From: Bacillota bacterium
GTDB taxonomy: Bacteria; Bacillota; Clostridia; Christensenellales; Aristaeellaceae
Assembly (NCBI GenBank): GCA_023402355.1
Contig: JAEXCG010000057.1
Location: 1-35,642 of the forward strand
DNA length: 35,642 nt
Direction of reading: 5' to 3'
This document shows, one piece after another, positions 7,627 to 14,753 of this stretch. The notes below the pieces were generated by a model. It made no database searches. It worked only from the letters and a program-made list of their open reading frames with translations, and had not been told where the DNA came from. Made by a program: the position numbers and the translations under genes. Position 1 is the first letter of the stretch, and every line of letters starts with the position of its first letter.

Positions 7627-8163
7627 TCATCGCTTCTCCTCATCCTCGCCCAGGCTGTTTATCAGCCCGGCGTAAATGTCCCCCGCGCAGGCCGACCAGC
7701 GCTTGCACATGATGCCCGCCTGCGCGCGCGTGGGCACGTTCAGGCGAAGGTCCATCAGCGTCATGTCCTGCTCCAGAAGGCGCAGGCGCACGACGAAGCC
7801 GTCCCCCTCCTCCCGCCAGTCCGAAAGGACGTGCTTTTCGCGGCTGATGCGCCCCTTCCAGGCGGCGCAGAGCGCCTCCACGCGCTCCCGCCGCGAGTTG
7901 GGGATGTGGCCAAGGAACATGGCCAGGGTCTCGCGGCCCGACTGCGACAGGCTGTAGAGCTTGCCGATCTCGTGCTCGCGGGTCCTGAGCATGCCCGCCT
8001 CCGTGAGGTCCCCCAGCCCGATCTGAAGCTCGATGTAGTCCATGACCTCGCCCTCGGTGGTCAGGGCCAGCAGCTGCTGCGCGCTGCACGCGCCCAGCTT
8101 TTCGAGCATCAGCAGCAGGATGAGCCGGTTTTCCGTGGGCGTCGGGCGGTGCGATACGTTCAT
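7627..8163 (-). CDS. DUF4364 family protein (winged-helix-like)
   Basis: 178 residues. The opening TPTENRLILLLMLEKLG and the following helix-rich segment (SAQQLLALTTEGEVMDYIELQIGLGDLTEAGML) match the layout of DUF4364 proteins, widespread in Clostridia and built around a winged-helix domain resembling PadR/MarR-type regulators. A beta hairpin with the LYSLSQSGRETL wing follows. The C-terminal half (about 115-178) is of unknown role. ATG at 8163 was chosen because GGAGG lies 7 nt upstream; a longer frame to 8256 has no ribosome site and crosses a terminator. DNA binding is inferred from the fold only. Confidence 0.82.
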   Translation of the reverse strand: MNVSHRPTPTENRLILLLMLEKLGACSAQQLLALTTEGEVMDYIELQIGLGDLTEAGMLRTREHEIGKLYSLSQSGRETLAMFLGHIPNSRRERVEALCAAWKGRISREKHVLSDWREEGDGFVVRLRLLEQDMTLMDLRLNVPTRAQAGIMCKRWSACAGDIYAGLINSLGEDEEKR

Positions 8164-8210
8164 GCGGATTCCTCCGTTTCCGCCGCGGGGCGCGCCCCGC
8201 GACTGATAAA

Positions 8211-8241
8211 GAAAAGCTCCCAAACGGCTTCGTTTGAGAGC
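8211..8241 (-). terminator. Second of two tandem terminators after the HPr-like gene
   Basis: Minus strand stem GCTCTCAAACG/CGTTTGGGAGC (one G-T pair) with loop AAGC, followed by TTTTC. It lies between the HPr-like gene and DUF4364. Confidence 0.8.
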
Positions 8242-8253
8242 GGCGAATGCGTA

Positions 8254-8278
8254 CAAAACCCGGCCTGCACCGCAGGCC
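8254..8278 (-). terminator. First terminator after the HPr-like gene
   Basis: Minus strand stem GGCCTGC/GCAGGCC with a 3-nt loop, followed by GGGTTTTG, 13 nt past the stop codon. Confidence 0.65.
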
Positions 8279-8291
8279 AGCCGGAGGTAGA

Positions 8292-8519
8292 TCAGGCCAT
8301 GAAGGGCTTGATTTTCTCCATCAGCTCGTCACAGTTGTCGGCGTAGACTTCCAGCGTGATCGGCTTGGACAGGTCGAGGCTGAAGATACCGAGAATAGAC
8401 TTGGCATCCACCACGTGACGGCCCGCGCGCAGGTCCATATCGTAGGAGAAAGCGCTCACGACGTTGACAAACTGCTTGACGTTTTCAGCGAGGGACAACT
8501 TGATGGTAATAGATTTCAT
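8292..8519 (-). CDS. HPr/Crh-like protein without the active-site histidine
   Basis: 75 residues with the HPr fold pattern. The helix/loop around the regulatory serine is well kept (DAKSILGIFSLDL; Ser41 aligns with Ser46 of HPr), and the C-terminal EVYADNCDELMEKIKPF matches the last strand and helix. The GLHARPA active-site segment is replaced by SLAENVK (about 9-15), with no histidine, so it cannot accept phosphate from Enzyme I. It therefore resembles Crh, which acts only as a serine-phosphorylated partner of CcpA in catabolite repression. hprK, the kinase for this serine, is at 20581-21531. ATG at 8519 has AGGAGG 8 nt upstream. It is monocistronic, with its own promoter and terminators. 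Confidence 0.85.
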   Translation of the reverse strand: MKSITIKLSLAENVKQFVNVVSAFSYDMDLRAGRHVVDAKSILGIFSLDLSKPITLEVYADNCDELMEKIKPFMA

Positions 8520-8550
8520 TTTACATGCCTCCTCTCTTGAGCACGGTATT

Positions 8551-8579
8551 ATTATAGTCTTTCGCTCCGGAAAATGCAA
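8551..8579 (-). promoter_or_regulatory. Sigma-A promoter of the HPr-like gene
   Basis: Minus strand TTGCAT (8574-8579), 17-nt spacer, TATAAT (8551-8556); inferred leader about 25 nt. Confidence 0.8.
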
Positions 8580-8694
8580 GCAAAATGTGCACAAAACGGA
8601 AGGATGAGGCCGAATCTACGTTATACACAAAGAACGATTTCCTCCCTCCTCCATCCTGCCCAAGTCCGCGCGTCAAAAAATGAAAATTTCCCCC

Positions 8695-8722
8695 TTGATT
8701 TTTCCTCGATTTCGTGTATAAT
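8695..8722 (+). promoter_or_regulatory. Promoter of tRNA-Val
   Basis: TTGATT (8695-8700), 16-nt spacer, TATAAT (8717-8722), ending 15 nt before the tRNA. The surrounding AT-rich stretch stands out from the GC-rich background. Confidence 0.8.
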
Positions 8723-8737
8723 ATCTATTGTTGTCGC

Positions 8738-8814
8738 GGGGTCGTAGCTCAGCTGGTCAGAGCGCTACGTTGACATCGTAGAGGTCGTAGGTTCGAGCCC
8801 TATCGACCCCACCA
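8738..8814 (+). tRNA. tRNA-Val (anticodon GAC)
   Basis: 77 nt with the CCA end encoded (8812-8814). The acceptor stem GGGGTCG pairs with CGACCCC; the D arm has AGCTCAGCTGGTCAGAGC. The anticodon stem CTACG/CGTAG holds the loop TTGACAT, giving anticodon GAC, which reads GTC/GTT. The T arm contains GTTCGAGCC. It is a single tRNA with its own promoter and terminator. Confidence 0.95.
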
Positions 8815-8821
8815 ACAGAAG

Positions 8822-8849
8822 GCCGCTTATGCAAGCGGCTCTTTTTTTT
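8822..8849 (+). terminator. Terminator after tRNA-Val
   Basis: Stem GCCGCTT/AAGCGGC with loop ATGC, followed by TC and a run of T, 7 nt after the CCA end. Confidence 0.93.
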
Positions 8850-8952
8850 ATGCTCCGGCGAGGGTCCGGCAAAGCTTTGTCAGGCGAAAGCGCAAAGTCG
8901 GCGGAACGAACACCCTTTCGATGCTTCTTTGTTAAATGTAAAACTTTATTGA

Positions 8953-8981
8953 TTGAATCCACGCGCCGGATATGGTATACT
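8953..8981 (+). promoter_or_regulatory. Promoter of the ferredoxin-AOR-YdhW operon
   Basis: TTGAAT (8953-8958), 17-nt spacer, TATACT (8976-8981). Transcription would begin near 8988, giving a leader of about 200 nt before the ferredoxin ATG. Confidence 0.7.
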
Positions 8982-8987
8982 TTCAGA

Positions 8988-9186
8988 CGCCAAGCAAAAA
9001 AACTCCAAGCCCCCGGGACCCGTCCGGGCCCCTCGGGCCATTAGGTTGGAGGAGCGATCCTCCCGCCCGCCGTTTTGCGAAGGAGTCATACTCTTGCAGG
9101 GATGCGGCGCATGCCTGTATGATAGGGTATGTTTTTTTGTGCATGGAAAGCGTATGTCTATTTTTTCTGGAAAGAAGGGGACGACC
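8988..9186 (+). promoter_or_regulatory. Structured 5' leader of the AOR operon (riboswitch candidate)
   Basis: CTCCAA (9003-9008) can pair with TTGGAG (9046-9051), enclosing an inner hairpin (CCCGG 9012-9016 with CCGGG 9024-9028). GGAGGA (9048-9053) can instead pair with TCCTCC (9058-9063) through a GCGA loop; the two pairings share bases and exclude each other. A further strong hairpin has arms TGCAGG (9095-9100) and CCTGTA (9114-9119). No ORF of note lies here. The downstream enzyme family binds tungsto- or molybdopterin, and a Moco/Tuco-type riboswitch is a natural hypothesis, but I could not match the known consensus with certainty. Confidence 0.5.
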
Positions 9187-9822
9187 ATGTCCGAAAAAAC
9201 GCAAAGCGGATTCCAATCCAAGGAGATGACCCGGCGTCAGTTCCTGAAGATCTCCGGCAAGAGCCTGGCGGGGCTGGCGCTGTCCGCGTCCATGCTCAGC
9301 GTCCTGGGCACCTCGCAGGCGGAGGTCGATTCCGGCGCGGTGACCACCTGGGCGATGCCGCAGGGCCTGCTCGTGGTCAACGCCGACAAGTGCGTCGGCT
9401 GCCAGCGCTGCGAGATCAACTGCACGCTCGTCAACGACGGGTGCGCCAGTAGCTACATTTCGCGCGTCAAGGTGACCCGCAACCTGTTCTCCAGCCGCAA
9501 CGGCCAGGGCCTGTACACCGACGACCACTGGACCTACTTCCCCGACACCTGCCGCCAGTGCGAAGACCCGGCCTGCGCCAAGGCCTGCCCCATGCAGGCG
9601 ATTTCCGCCAACGAGCAGGGCGTCAAGGTCATCGATCAGGATAAGTGCGTGGGCTGCGGCGCCTGCACGCAGGCCTGCCCGTGGCATATGCCCACCGTCA
9701 ACCCCCAGACCAAGAAGTCGTCCAAGTGCATCCAGTGCGGCGCCTGTGCGGCAGGCTGTCCCTCCGGCGCGCTGTCCATCATTCCCTGGGATGCCGTCAC
9801 CGCCGCGTCCCAGGCGGTCTGA
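9187..9822 (+). CDS. Tat-signal four-cluster ferredoxin subunit (YdhY-like)
   Basis: 211-residue electron-transfer protein. Residues 15-21 (TRRQFLK) with the following hydrophobic stretch form a twin-arginine signal, with a likely cleavage near residue 45. Four [4Fe-4S] sites are visible: Cys69/72/75/79, Cys122/125/130/134, Cys154/157/160/164 and Cys181/184/187/191. It resembles the ferredoxin-like proteins that accompany YdhV-type AOR enzymes and DMSO-reductase relatives, passing electrons to or from the tungsten/molybdenum subunit. ATG at 9187 was chosen over an upstream frame because AAGGGG lies just before it and the Tat motif is at the usual distance. The next gene starts 21 bp downstream. 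The AOR subunit has no signal, so export by hitchhiking would be needed if the pair acts outside. Confidence 0.9.
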   Translation: MSEKTQSGFQSKEMTRRQFLKISGKSLAGLALSASMLSVLGTSQAEVDSGAVTTWAMPQGLLVVNADKCVGCQRCEINCTLVNDGCASSYISRVKVTRNLFSSRNGQGLYTDDHWTYFPDTCRQCEDPACAKACPMQAISANEQGVKVIDQDKCVGCGACTQACPWHMPTVNPQTKKSSKCIQCGACAAGCPSGALSIIPWDAVTAASQAV

Positions 9823-9843
9823 GCGAAAAGGAGGAAGGAATAA

Positions 9844-12009
9844 ATGTCTGTTAAAAACGGCGTAAACGGCTGGGCCGGCACGATTCTGCGCGTGAACCTC
9901 ACCACCGGCGAGGCAAAGTTTGAGGATACCCTGCCCAAGTACAAGGACTACGTGGGCGGCATGGGCATCGGCTATAAGATCATCTGGGACGAGGTGCCGC
10001 TCGACACCGACCCGCACAGCGAGGCCGCGAAGGTCGTCTTCAGCGTCGGCCCGCTGACCGCCTCGGGCGTTCCCTGCTCCGGGCGCACCAACATCTCGCT
10101 GCTCTCCTCCTGGTCCAAGGGCCGCGCGATTCTGGATTCCCACATGGGCGGCCACTTCGCCCACAACATGAAGTACGCGGGCTACGACGCCATCGTCATC
10201 GAGGGCAAGAGCGAAAAGCCCGTCTACGTCAAGATCGACGACGACAAGGTCACGCTGGAGGACGCCTCCCACGTGTGGGGCACCGGCACCTTCAACTCCA
10301 ACAAGGTCATCGCCAAGGAATGCGGCCCCGAGTTCGACGTGGCCACCATCGGCCAGGCCGGCGAAAACCTGGTGAACATGTCCTGCCTGCTCACCAGCGT
10401 GGGCAACGCGGCCGGCGCGGGCGTGGGCGCGGCGCTGGGCGCCAAGAACATGAAGGGCATCGCCGTGCGCGGCACGGGCGCCGTGAAGATCGCGGAGCCG
10501 GTAAAGCACAAGGAGCTTTGCGACTACATGATCAGGGACCTCGTCGGCGGCAACAACAACCACAACGTCCCCAACACCCCGCAGTCCTGGGCGGAGTACT
10601 CCGCCACCAGCAAGAACCGCTGGCAGGGCGCGCCCGGCGTCGTCTGGGGCAAGGCCCCGAACGGTCCGGTGGATACCGGCGAGCAGCCCTCCGGCGACAT
10701 GAACGTCGCGGCCTACCGCGCGACCAAGGGCGTGTTCGACTTCGGCAAGGTCGTCGAGAAGTACATCGTCAAGTCCGGCGGCTGCTCCTCCTGCCCGGTG
10801 CGCTGCTACTCCGAGTACGACGTGGACATCCTCGCGGATTACGACCTGCCCACCAAGGTCTCCAACACCTGCGCGCCCTCCGGCAGCGTGCCCACCGGCT
10901 TCTACGGCGAGGGCATCAAGGACTTCAAGGACGAGGGCGACGCCAAGGTGGTCATCGGCCTGCACGGCTCCTACGTGCTGGACGACTACGGCCTGTGGTG
11001 CAACTACGGCTCCATCAGCCGCGAGTTCAAGTGGTGCTACCAGCACGGCATCTTTGAAAAGGTGCTGCCCAAGGAGGAGTACGACTCCATCCCCTGGGAC
11101 CTGATGAAGGACGGCGACCCGCGCTGGCTGGACGAGATCATCCGCCGCATCGCCTGCAAGGAAGGCGAGATCAGCCGTCTGGGCGAGGGCACGTATCAGG
11201 TGCTGCACGCCTGGGGCCTGGACGACCCCGCCAAGAACGACGAGGGCGTCAACTTCTACGACATGGTCGACGCGAACAACCAGAACGTGACCTACTGCGG
11301 CTTCCCCAAGCACCACTCCGCGGAGGACTGCTGGCAGGCGGGCCTTCTGTACAACGTCATGTACAACCGCGACTGCATGGACCACGTCATGACCAACTTC
11401 GTGCGCTCGGGCTCCCCGTATGAGGAAGTCATAAAGCCCGTGCTGGAAAACTGGTTCGGCGAGGGCTGCGTGGACGCGCCCAAGAAGTACACGCCCATCA
11501 ACGAGAACAAGATCAAGCTGGCCAAGTGGGCATTCCTGCAAAAGCAGTGGCACGACAGCGCCACGCTGTGCAACTGGATGTACCCGATGACGCTCTCCAC
11601 CTCCAAGGCGCGCGGCTACGCGGGCGACATCGACCTGGACGCCAAGTACATGACCGCCGTCACGGGCGAGGAGTGGACGATGGACGACGTGCTCTTCGAC
11701 ATGGAGCGCATCTCCAACATGCTGCGCGCGATGACGGCCATCGCCTTCAAGCTCAACGAGGGCTGCGACAACCTGCGCAAGGACCACGACGCCGTGCCCG
11801 CCTGGGTGTTCGACAAGGAGCCCGACTTCAAGGCCTTTGAAGAGGGCACCGTGAAGATGGACCGCGAGGACTGGGAAAAGTCCCTGGACATGTGGTACGA
11901 AGCCTTCGGCTGGGACAAGGAAACCGGCATCCCGACGCGCGAGACGCTGGAGAAGTTCGGCCTTGCCGACATGGCCGACAAGCTCGCGGAGCTTGGGCTC
12001 ATCAAGTAA
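9844..12009 (+). CDS. Aldehyde ferredoxin oxidoreductase family protein, YdhV-like
   Basis: 721 residues covering the whole AOR family length. The N-terminal AOR_N domain (GWAGTILRVNLTTGEAKFED, GGMGIGYK, VGPLTASGVPCSGRTN) binds the bis-pyranopterin cofactor. Cys314, Cys317 and Cys321 (CSSCPVRC), with a distal cysteine (Cys511 in NRDCMDHV is the best candidate), would ligate the [4Fe-4S] cluster. From recall, many stretches match E. coli YdhV closely (TPQSWAEYS, DDYGLWCNYG, YTPIN, LCNWMYPMT), more so than classical archaeal AOR. The physiological substrate of YdhV enzymes is not established. AGGAGG lies 9 nt before the ATG. No signal peptide is present. Codon use is strongly C-ending, like the rest of the window. 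Confidence 0.93.
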   Translation: MSVKNGVNGWAGTILRVNLTTGEAKFEDTLPKYKDYVGGMGIGYKIIWDEVPLDTDPHSEAAKVVFSVGPLTASGVPCSGRTNISLLSSWSKGRAILDSHMGGHFAHNMKYAGYDAIVIEGKSEKPVYVKIDDDKVTLEDASHVWGTGTFNSNKVIAKECGPEFDVATIGQAGENLVNMSCLLTSVGNAAGAGVGAALGAKNMKGIAVRGTGAVKIAEPVKHKELCDYMIRDLVGGNNNHNVPNTPQSWAEYSATSKNRWQGAPGVVWGKAPNGPVDTGEQPSGDMNVAAYRATKGVFDFGKVVEKYIVKSGGCSSCPVRCYSEYDVDILADYDLPTKVSNTCAPSGSVPTGFYGEGIKDFKDEGDAKVVIGLHGSYVLDDYGLWCNYGSISREFKWCYQHGIFEKVLPKEEYDSIPWDLMKDGDPRWLDEIIRRIACKEGEISRLGEGTYQVLHAWGLDDPAKNDEGVNFYDMVDANNQNVTYCGFPKHHSAEDCWQAGLLYNVMYNRDCMDHVMTNFVRSGSPYEEVIKPVLENWFGEGCVDAPKKYTPINENKIKLAKWAFLQKQWHDSATLCNWMYPMTLSTSKARGYAGDIDLDAKYMTAVTGEEWTMDDVLFDMERISNMLRAMTAIAFKLNEGCDNLRKDHDAVPAWVFDKEPDFKAFEEGTVKMDREDWEKSLDMWYEAFGWDKETGIPTRETLEKFGLADMADKLAELGLIK

Positions 12010-12014
12010 TACGC

Positions 12015-12060
12015 TTTGCGGGAGAGCCGCGCCTTAAGTGGAAGGCGGCTCTCCCGCAAA
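12015..12060 (+). other. Large intercistronic hairpin between AOR and YdhW-like genes
   Basis: 16-bp arms TTTGCGGGAGAGCCGC (12015-12030) and their exact complement (12045-12060), extended inward by a bulged GCC/GGC pairing. On the plus strand it is followed by A residues, not T, so it is unlikely to be a plus-strand terminator. An RNA-stability or processing element protecting the upstream mRNA is more plausible. Confidence 0.7.
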
Positions 12061-12105
12061 ACATCGCAGCAAGCGATCGAACGCTTTTCCGAAAGGAATG
12101 AAAGT

Positions 12106-12846
12106 ATGCCGCTGTTTGGACGGCGCAAGCCGGGCTTTGCCAAGGAAGAAATCATACGCAAGGACGAAATCCCCGGGGAATTCAGCGACGCGCTGGACCC
12201 CGCCGTGCAGCAGGACGCGCCCGAAGCCTCCGAAAAGCCGGAGCTTTGCAGCTATCTGCAATCCCTCCCCGACGTCGAGGACACCTTCCCGCCCTTCCCC
12301 GAGGAGGAGCCCGCCCCCGCGCCCGCGGAAAAGACGCAGGCGGAGGTGCTGGCGGACTTCATCCGCGAGCGCACGCGCGGCAGCCTGCTCACCGGCAGGC
12401 GCCTGCTGGAGCAGGAGGAGGAAGACCTAGAAGCGCTCCTCGCCGGGATGGCCGCGACCGCGTCCTGCGGGGACATCGCCACGATCGAGGGCAGCCGGGA
12501 CGTCTACTATTACTCCGACGCCATCATGACGAAGAACTACGCGCACATCGCCATGCTGGTGGAGGAAAAGGACATGCCCCGCACCATTGCGGAGATGGTG
12601 CGCTTCAACTGCAAGACCTACCCCGCCGCCACCCCGGAGGCCTACTTCAGCCGCCACCCCTATTTCATGACCGCGCCGCAGATCGCCCGGGCGCTGGACG
12701 CCATCGCCCGCGACCCGCAGTACGCGGACATCAAGCGGGTGAACGCCTTCAACGGCGTGCCCTACCTGTACTCCACCCTGTACTTCACGGACAAGTACGG
12801 AAAGGCCATGGCCAACTACGGCGAGGAGGACGAATCCAACTCGTGA
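12106..12846 (+). CDS. YdhW-like accessory protein of the AOR operon
   Basis: 246 residues. The N-terminal part (about 1-85) is low-complexity, acidic and proline-rich (EEEPAPAPAEKTQ) and probably disordered. The C-terminal part (about 85-240) is folded, with the conserved-looking stretches GDIATIEGSRDVYYYSD, NYAHIAMLVEEKD and TIAEMVRFNCKTYPAATPEA. In E. coli the gene after ydhV is ydhW, also of unknown function; the position and general layout match, so I call it YdhW-like with moderate confidence. A cofactor-insertion chaperone role is only a guess. ATG at 12106 has GAAAGGAA upstream. A terminator follows. Confidence 0.75.
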   Translation: MPLFGRRKPGFAKEEIIRKDEIPGEFSDALDPAVQQDAPEASEKPELCSYLQSLPDVEDTFPPFPEEEPAPAPAEKTQAEVLADFIRERTRGSLLTGRRLLEQEEEDLEALLAGMAATASCGDIATIEGSRDVYYYSDAIMTKNYAHIAMLVEEKDMPRTIAEMVRFNCKTYPAATPEAYFSRHPYFMTAPQIARALDAIARDPQYADIKRVNAFNGVPYLYSTLYFTDKYGKAMANYGEEDESNS

Positions 12847-12884
12847 CAAAAAAGGACTGCCTAAGGGCAGCCGAGAAAGCGCGC

Positions 12885-12931
12885 AAAACCCGCCTCTATG
12901 CGGCAGCAAGAGCCGTTTAGAGGCGGGTTTT
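12885..12931 (+). terminator. Bidirectional terminator between the AOR operon and the sugar-import operon
   Basis: Arms AAAACCCGCCTCTA (12885-12898) and TAGAGGCGGGTTTT (12918-12931). The A- and T-tails let it work on both strands, and it lies between two convergent operons. Confidence 0.88.
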
Positions 12932-12969
12932 GTATGCTCCGTCCTTTGGGGATGGGCCGCGGCGCGCCT

Positions 12970-13827
12970 TCAGCTTCCCGCCCGCTCGCCTTTCGCCCGC
13001 GGCGCGTAGGGCAGCGGAAGCCGGGCGGTCCCCCGCCCGCTCACGAGGTGCTCTACGACGCCCGACTCTTTGAGCAGGTAATGGTTTGCCGGGCGTCGGG
13101 CGTTGGGCTCCATGCCGTAATCGGGCGTGGGCCACAGCGCCACCCGCGCGCCCGTCGCCTCGTACAGCGCCCGCGTCGCGCCCCCGTAGCCGTGGTGCGA
13201 AACCTGCACGATGTCGCAGCGGAGCTTTTCCGGGCAGCGGGAAAGCAGGACGCGGCTGCCCTCGGTGAACACGTCGCCCAGCAGCAGGATGCGCTGGCCG
13301 CAGGCCGTGAGCAGGAGCACCGTCGAATGGTCGTTGAACGTCGACGCCGCGTCCAGGTCCTCGTGGGTGTAGAGCACCTCGAGGGAGAGCTCCTCCACGC
13401 GCAGCCGCTCGCCCGTCTTCAGGGTGTGCACGGGCACGTCCGCGCAGCGCTCCTGCAGCACCTCGTAAAACCGGCGGACGGTCGCCAGGTCGTTGCTCTT
13501 CGTGCGCCAGCCCCCGCTCGTCTCCGGCAGGTCGAGCGGCTGAAAGTTAAAGTAGAGACGGCAGAGCTGAAGATTCTCCCGGTGGCGCTCCATCATGTCC
13601 AGAAAGACGCCGATGTGGTCCTGGTGCGCGTGGCTGAAGTACCAGCCCGCCACCACCGGCGTGCCCTCGCAGCGCGCGCGCAGGAAGTCGTACAGCCGGT
13701 CCGCCTCCCCTGGCGAGAAGTAGCCGCCGTCCACGAGGAAAAAATGGCCGGATTCGAGCTGAACCACGTAGCTCATGCCGCAGTCGACGTCGCGCTGGTC
13801 CAGCTGCAACTGATATAAAGTCGTCAT
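12970..13827 (-). CDS. MBL-fold metallohydrolase (ComEC/Rec2-like domain)
   Basis: 285 residues. Metallo-beta-lactamase-fold metal site H66-x-H68-x-D70-H71 (SHAHQDH), preceded by the strand LVDGG. Later motifs are NDHSTVLLL, ILLLGD and VSHHG, the layout of the ComEC C-terminal/competence-type hydrolase branch. There are no membrane helices, so it is cytoplasmic and free-standing. The ATG at 13827 has AAAGGAG 5 nt upstream and lies 12 bp after the permease gene, so it is the last gene of the importer operon. The substrate is unknown; the context suggests hydrolysis of an imported sugar derivative such as a lactone or phosphoester, which is inference. Confidence 0.85.
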   Translation of the reverse strand: MTTLYQLQLDQRDVDCGMSYVVQLESGHFFLVDGGYFSPGEADRLYDFLRARCEGTPVVAGWYFSHAHQDHIGVFLDMMERHRENLQLCRLYFNFQPLDLPETSGGWRTKSNDLATVRRFYEVLQERCADVPVHTLKTGERLRVEELSLEVLYTHEDLDAASTFNDHSTVLLLTACGQRILLLGDVFTEGSRVLLSRCPEKLRCDIVQVSHHGYGGATRALYEATGARVALWPTPDYGMEPNARRPANHYLLKESGVVEHLVSGRGTARLPLPYAPRAKGERAGS

Positions 13828-13838
13828 AGCCGCTCCTT

Positions 13839-14753
13839 TTATCCTTTGATGGAACCCATCATGATGCCCTTGACGAAGTAGCGCTGCATAAAGGGATAGA
13901 TGAGCAGGACCGGCAGCGTCGCCACGACGATGACCGCGTACTTGAGCGCCTCGTACAGCAGGGTCATTTCGGTCTGGCCGACGGCGTCCGCGCCGCCCGC
14001 CATGTCGCCCAACTGGTTCTGGATGAGGATCTCGCGCAGGAACACCTGCAGGGGATAGCGGGACTTGTCGCTCAGGTAGATCATCGCGTCGAAGTAGGCG
14101 TTCCAGTGGCCCACGAAGTAGAAGATCACCATGACCGCCAGGATCGAGCCCGAGATGGGCAGCACGATGCGCCAGAGGGTACCCGTGTTCGAGCAGCCGT
14201 CCACCCAGGCGGCCTCGATGATCTCCTGCGAGATGGAATGCTGAAAGAAATTGCGCATGATGATGAGGTTGGTCGCGGAAACCGCGCCGGGCAGCACCAT
14301 GACCCAGAACGTGTTGAGCAGGTGCAGGTTTTTGATGGTGATGTAGGTCGGGATCATGCCGCCGGAAAAGAACATCGTGAAGGAGATGAGGAACGTCAGC
14401 AGGTTGCGCCCCGCCAGGTCCGGACGGGAGAGCACGTAGGCGCCGAGGGTCGTCAGCACGATGTTGATCGCGGTGCCCGCCACCGAATAGAGAATCGTGT
14501 TTTTGTAGCCGAGCAGCACCTCGCTGCTCCTGAACACCGCCTCGTACGCGCGGAACTGAATTTCGCGCGGCAGCAGCACGATGTCGCCCGAGACGATCAG
14601 CTCCGGGTTTGAAATCGAGGCGGAGAAGACGTAGAGGATCGGGTAGGCGGCCAGCACCATGAACAGCGCGCCCAGCGCGTAGACGATCAGGCTGAAAGCC
14701 CGGTCCTCCGCGCTCTGGCGAATTTTCCTGCCTCTTGCCGCATGCGTCACCAT
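13839..14753 (-). CDS. Carbohydrate ABC transporter permease, LplC/YtcP type
   Basis: 304-residue inner-membrane permease of a CUT1-family importer. About six hydrophobic helices are visible, with the cytoplasmic EAA loop (EAAWVDGCSNTGTLWRIVLPI, about 189-208) that docks the ATPase. The C-terminal ending FMQRYFVKGIMMGSIKG is typical of this subfamily. It overlaps the upstream permease by 7 bp. No ATPase gene is in the operon; such importers commonly share an MsmK-type ATPase encoded elsewhere. Confidence 0.93.
   Translation of the reverse strand: MVTHAARGRKIRQSAEDRAFSLIVYALGALFMVLAAYPILYVFSASISNPELIVSGDIVLLPREIQFRAYEAVFRSSEVLLGYKNTILYSVAGTAINIVLTTLGAYVLSRPDLAGRNLLTFLISFTMFFSGGMIPTYITIKNLHLLNTFWVMVLPGAVSATNLIIMRNFFQHSISQEIIEAAWVDGCSNTGTLWRIVLPISGSILAVMVIFYFVGHWNAYFDAMIYLSDKSRYPLQVFLREILIQNQLGDMAGGADAVGQTEMTLLYEALKYAVIVVATLPVLLIYPFMQRYFVKGIMMGSIKG

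Noticed and set aside
8983..11787. A 934-residue open frame antisense to the ferredoxin and AOR genes
   Set aside because: Product of high GC at third codon positions; low-complexity composition rich in valine, alanine, histidine and glycine, no ribosome site, and the opposite strand encodes well-recognised proteins.
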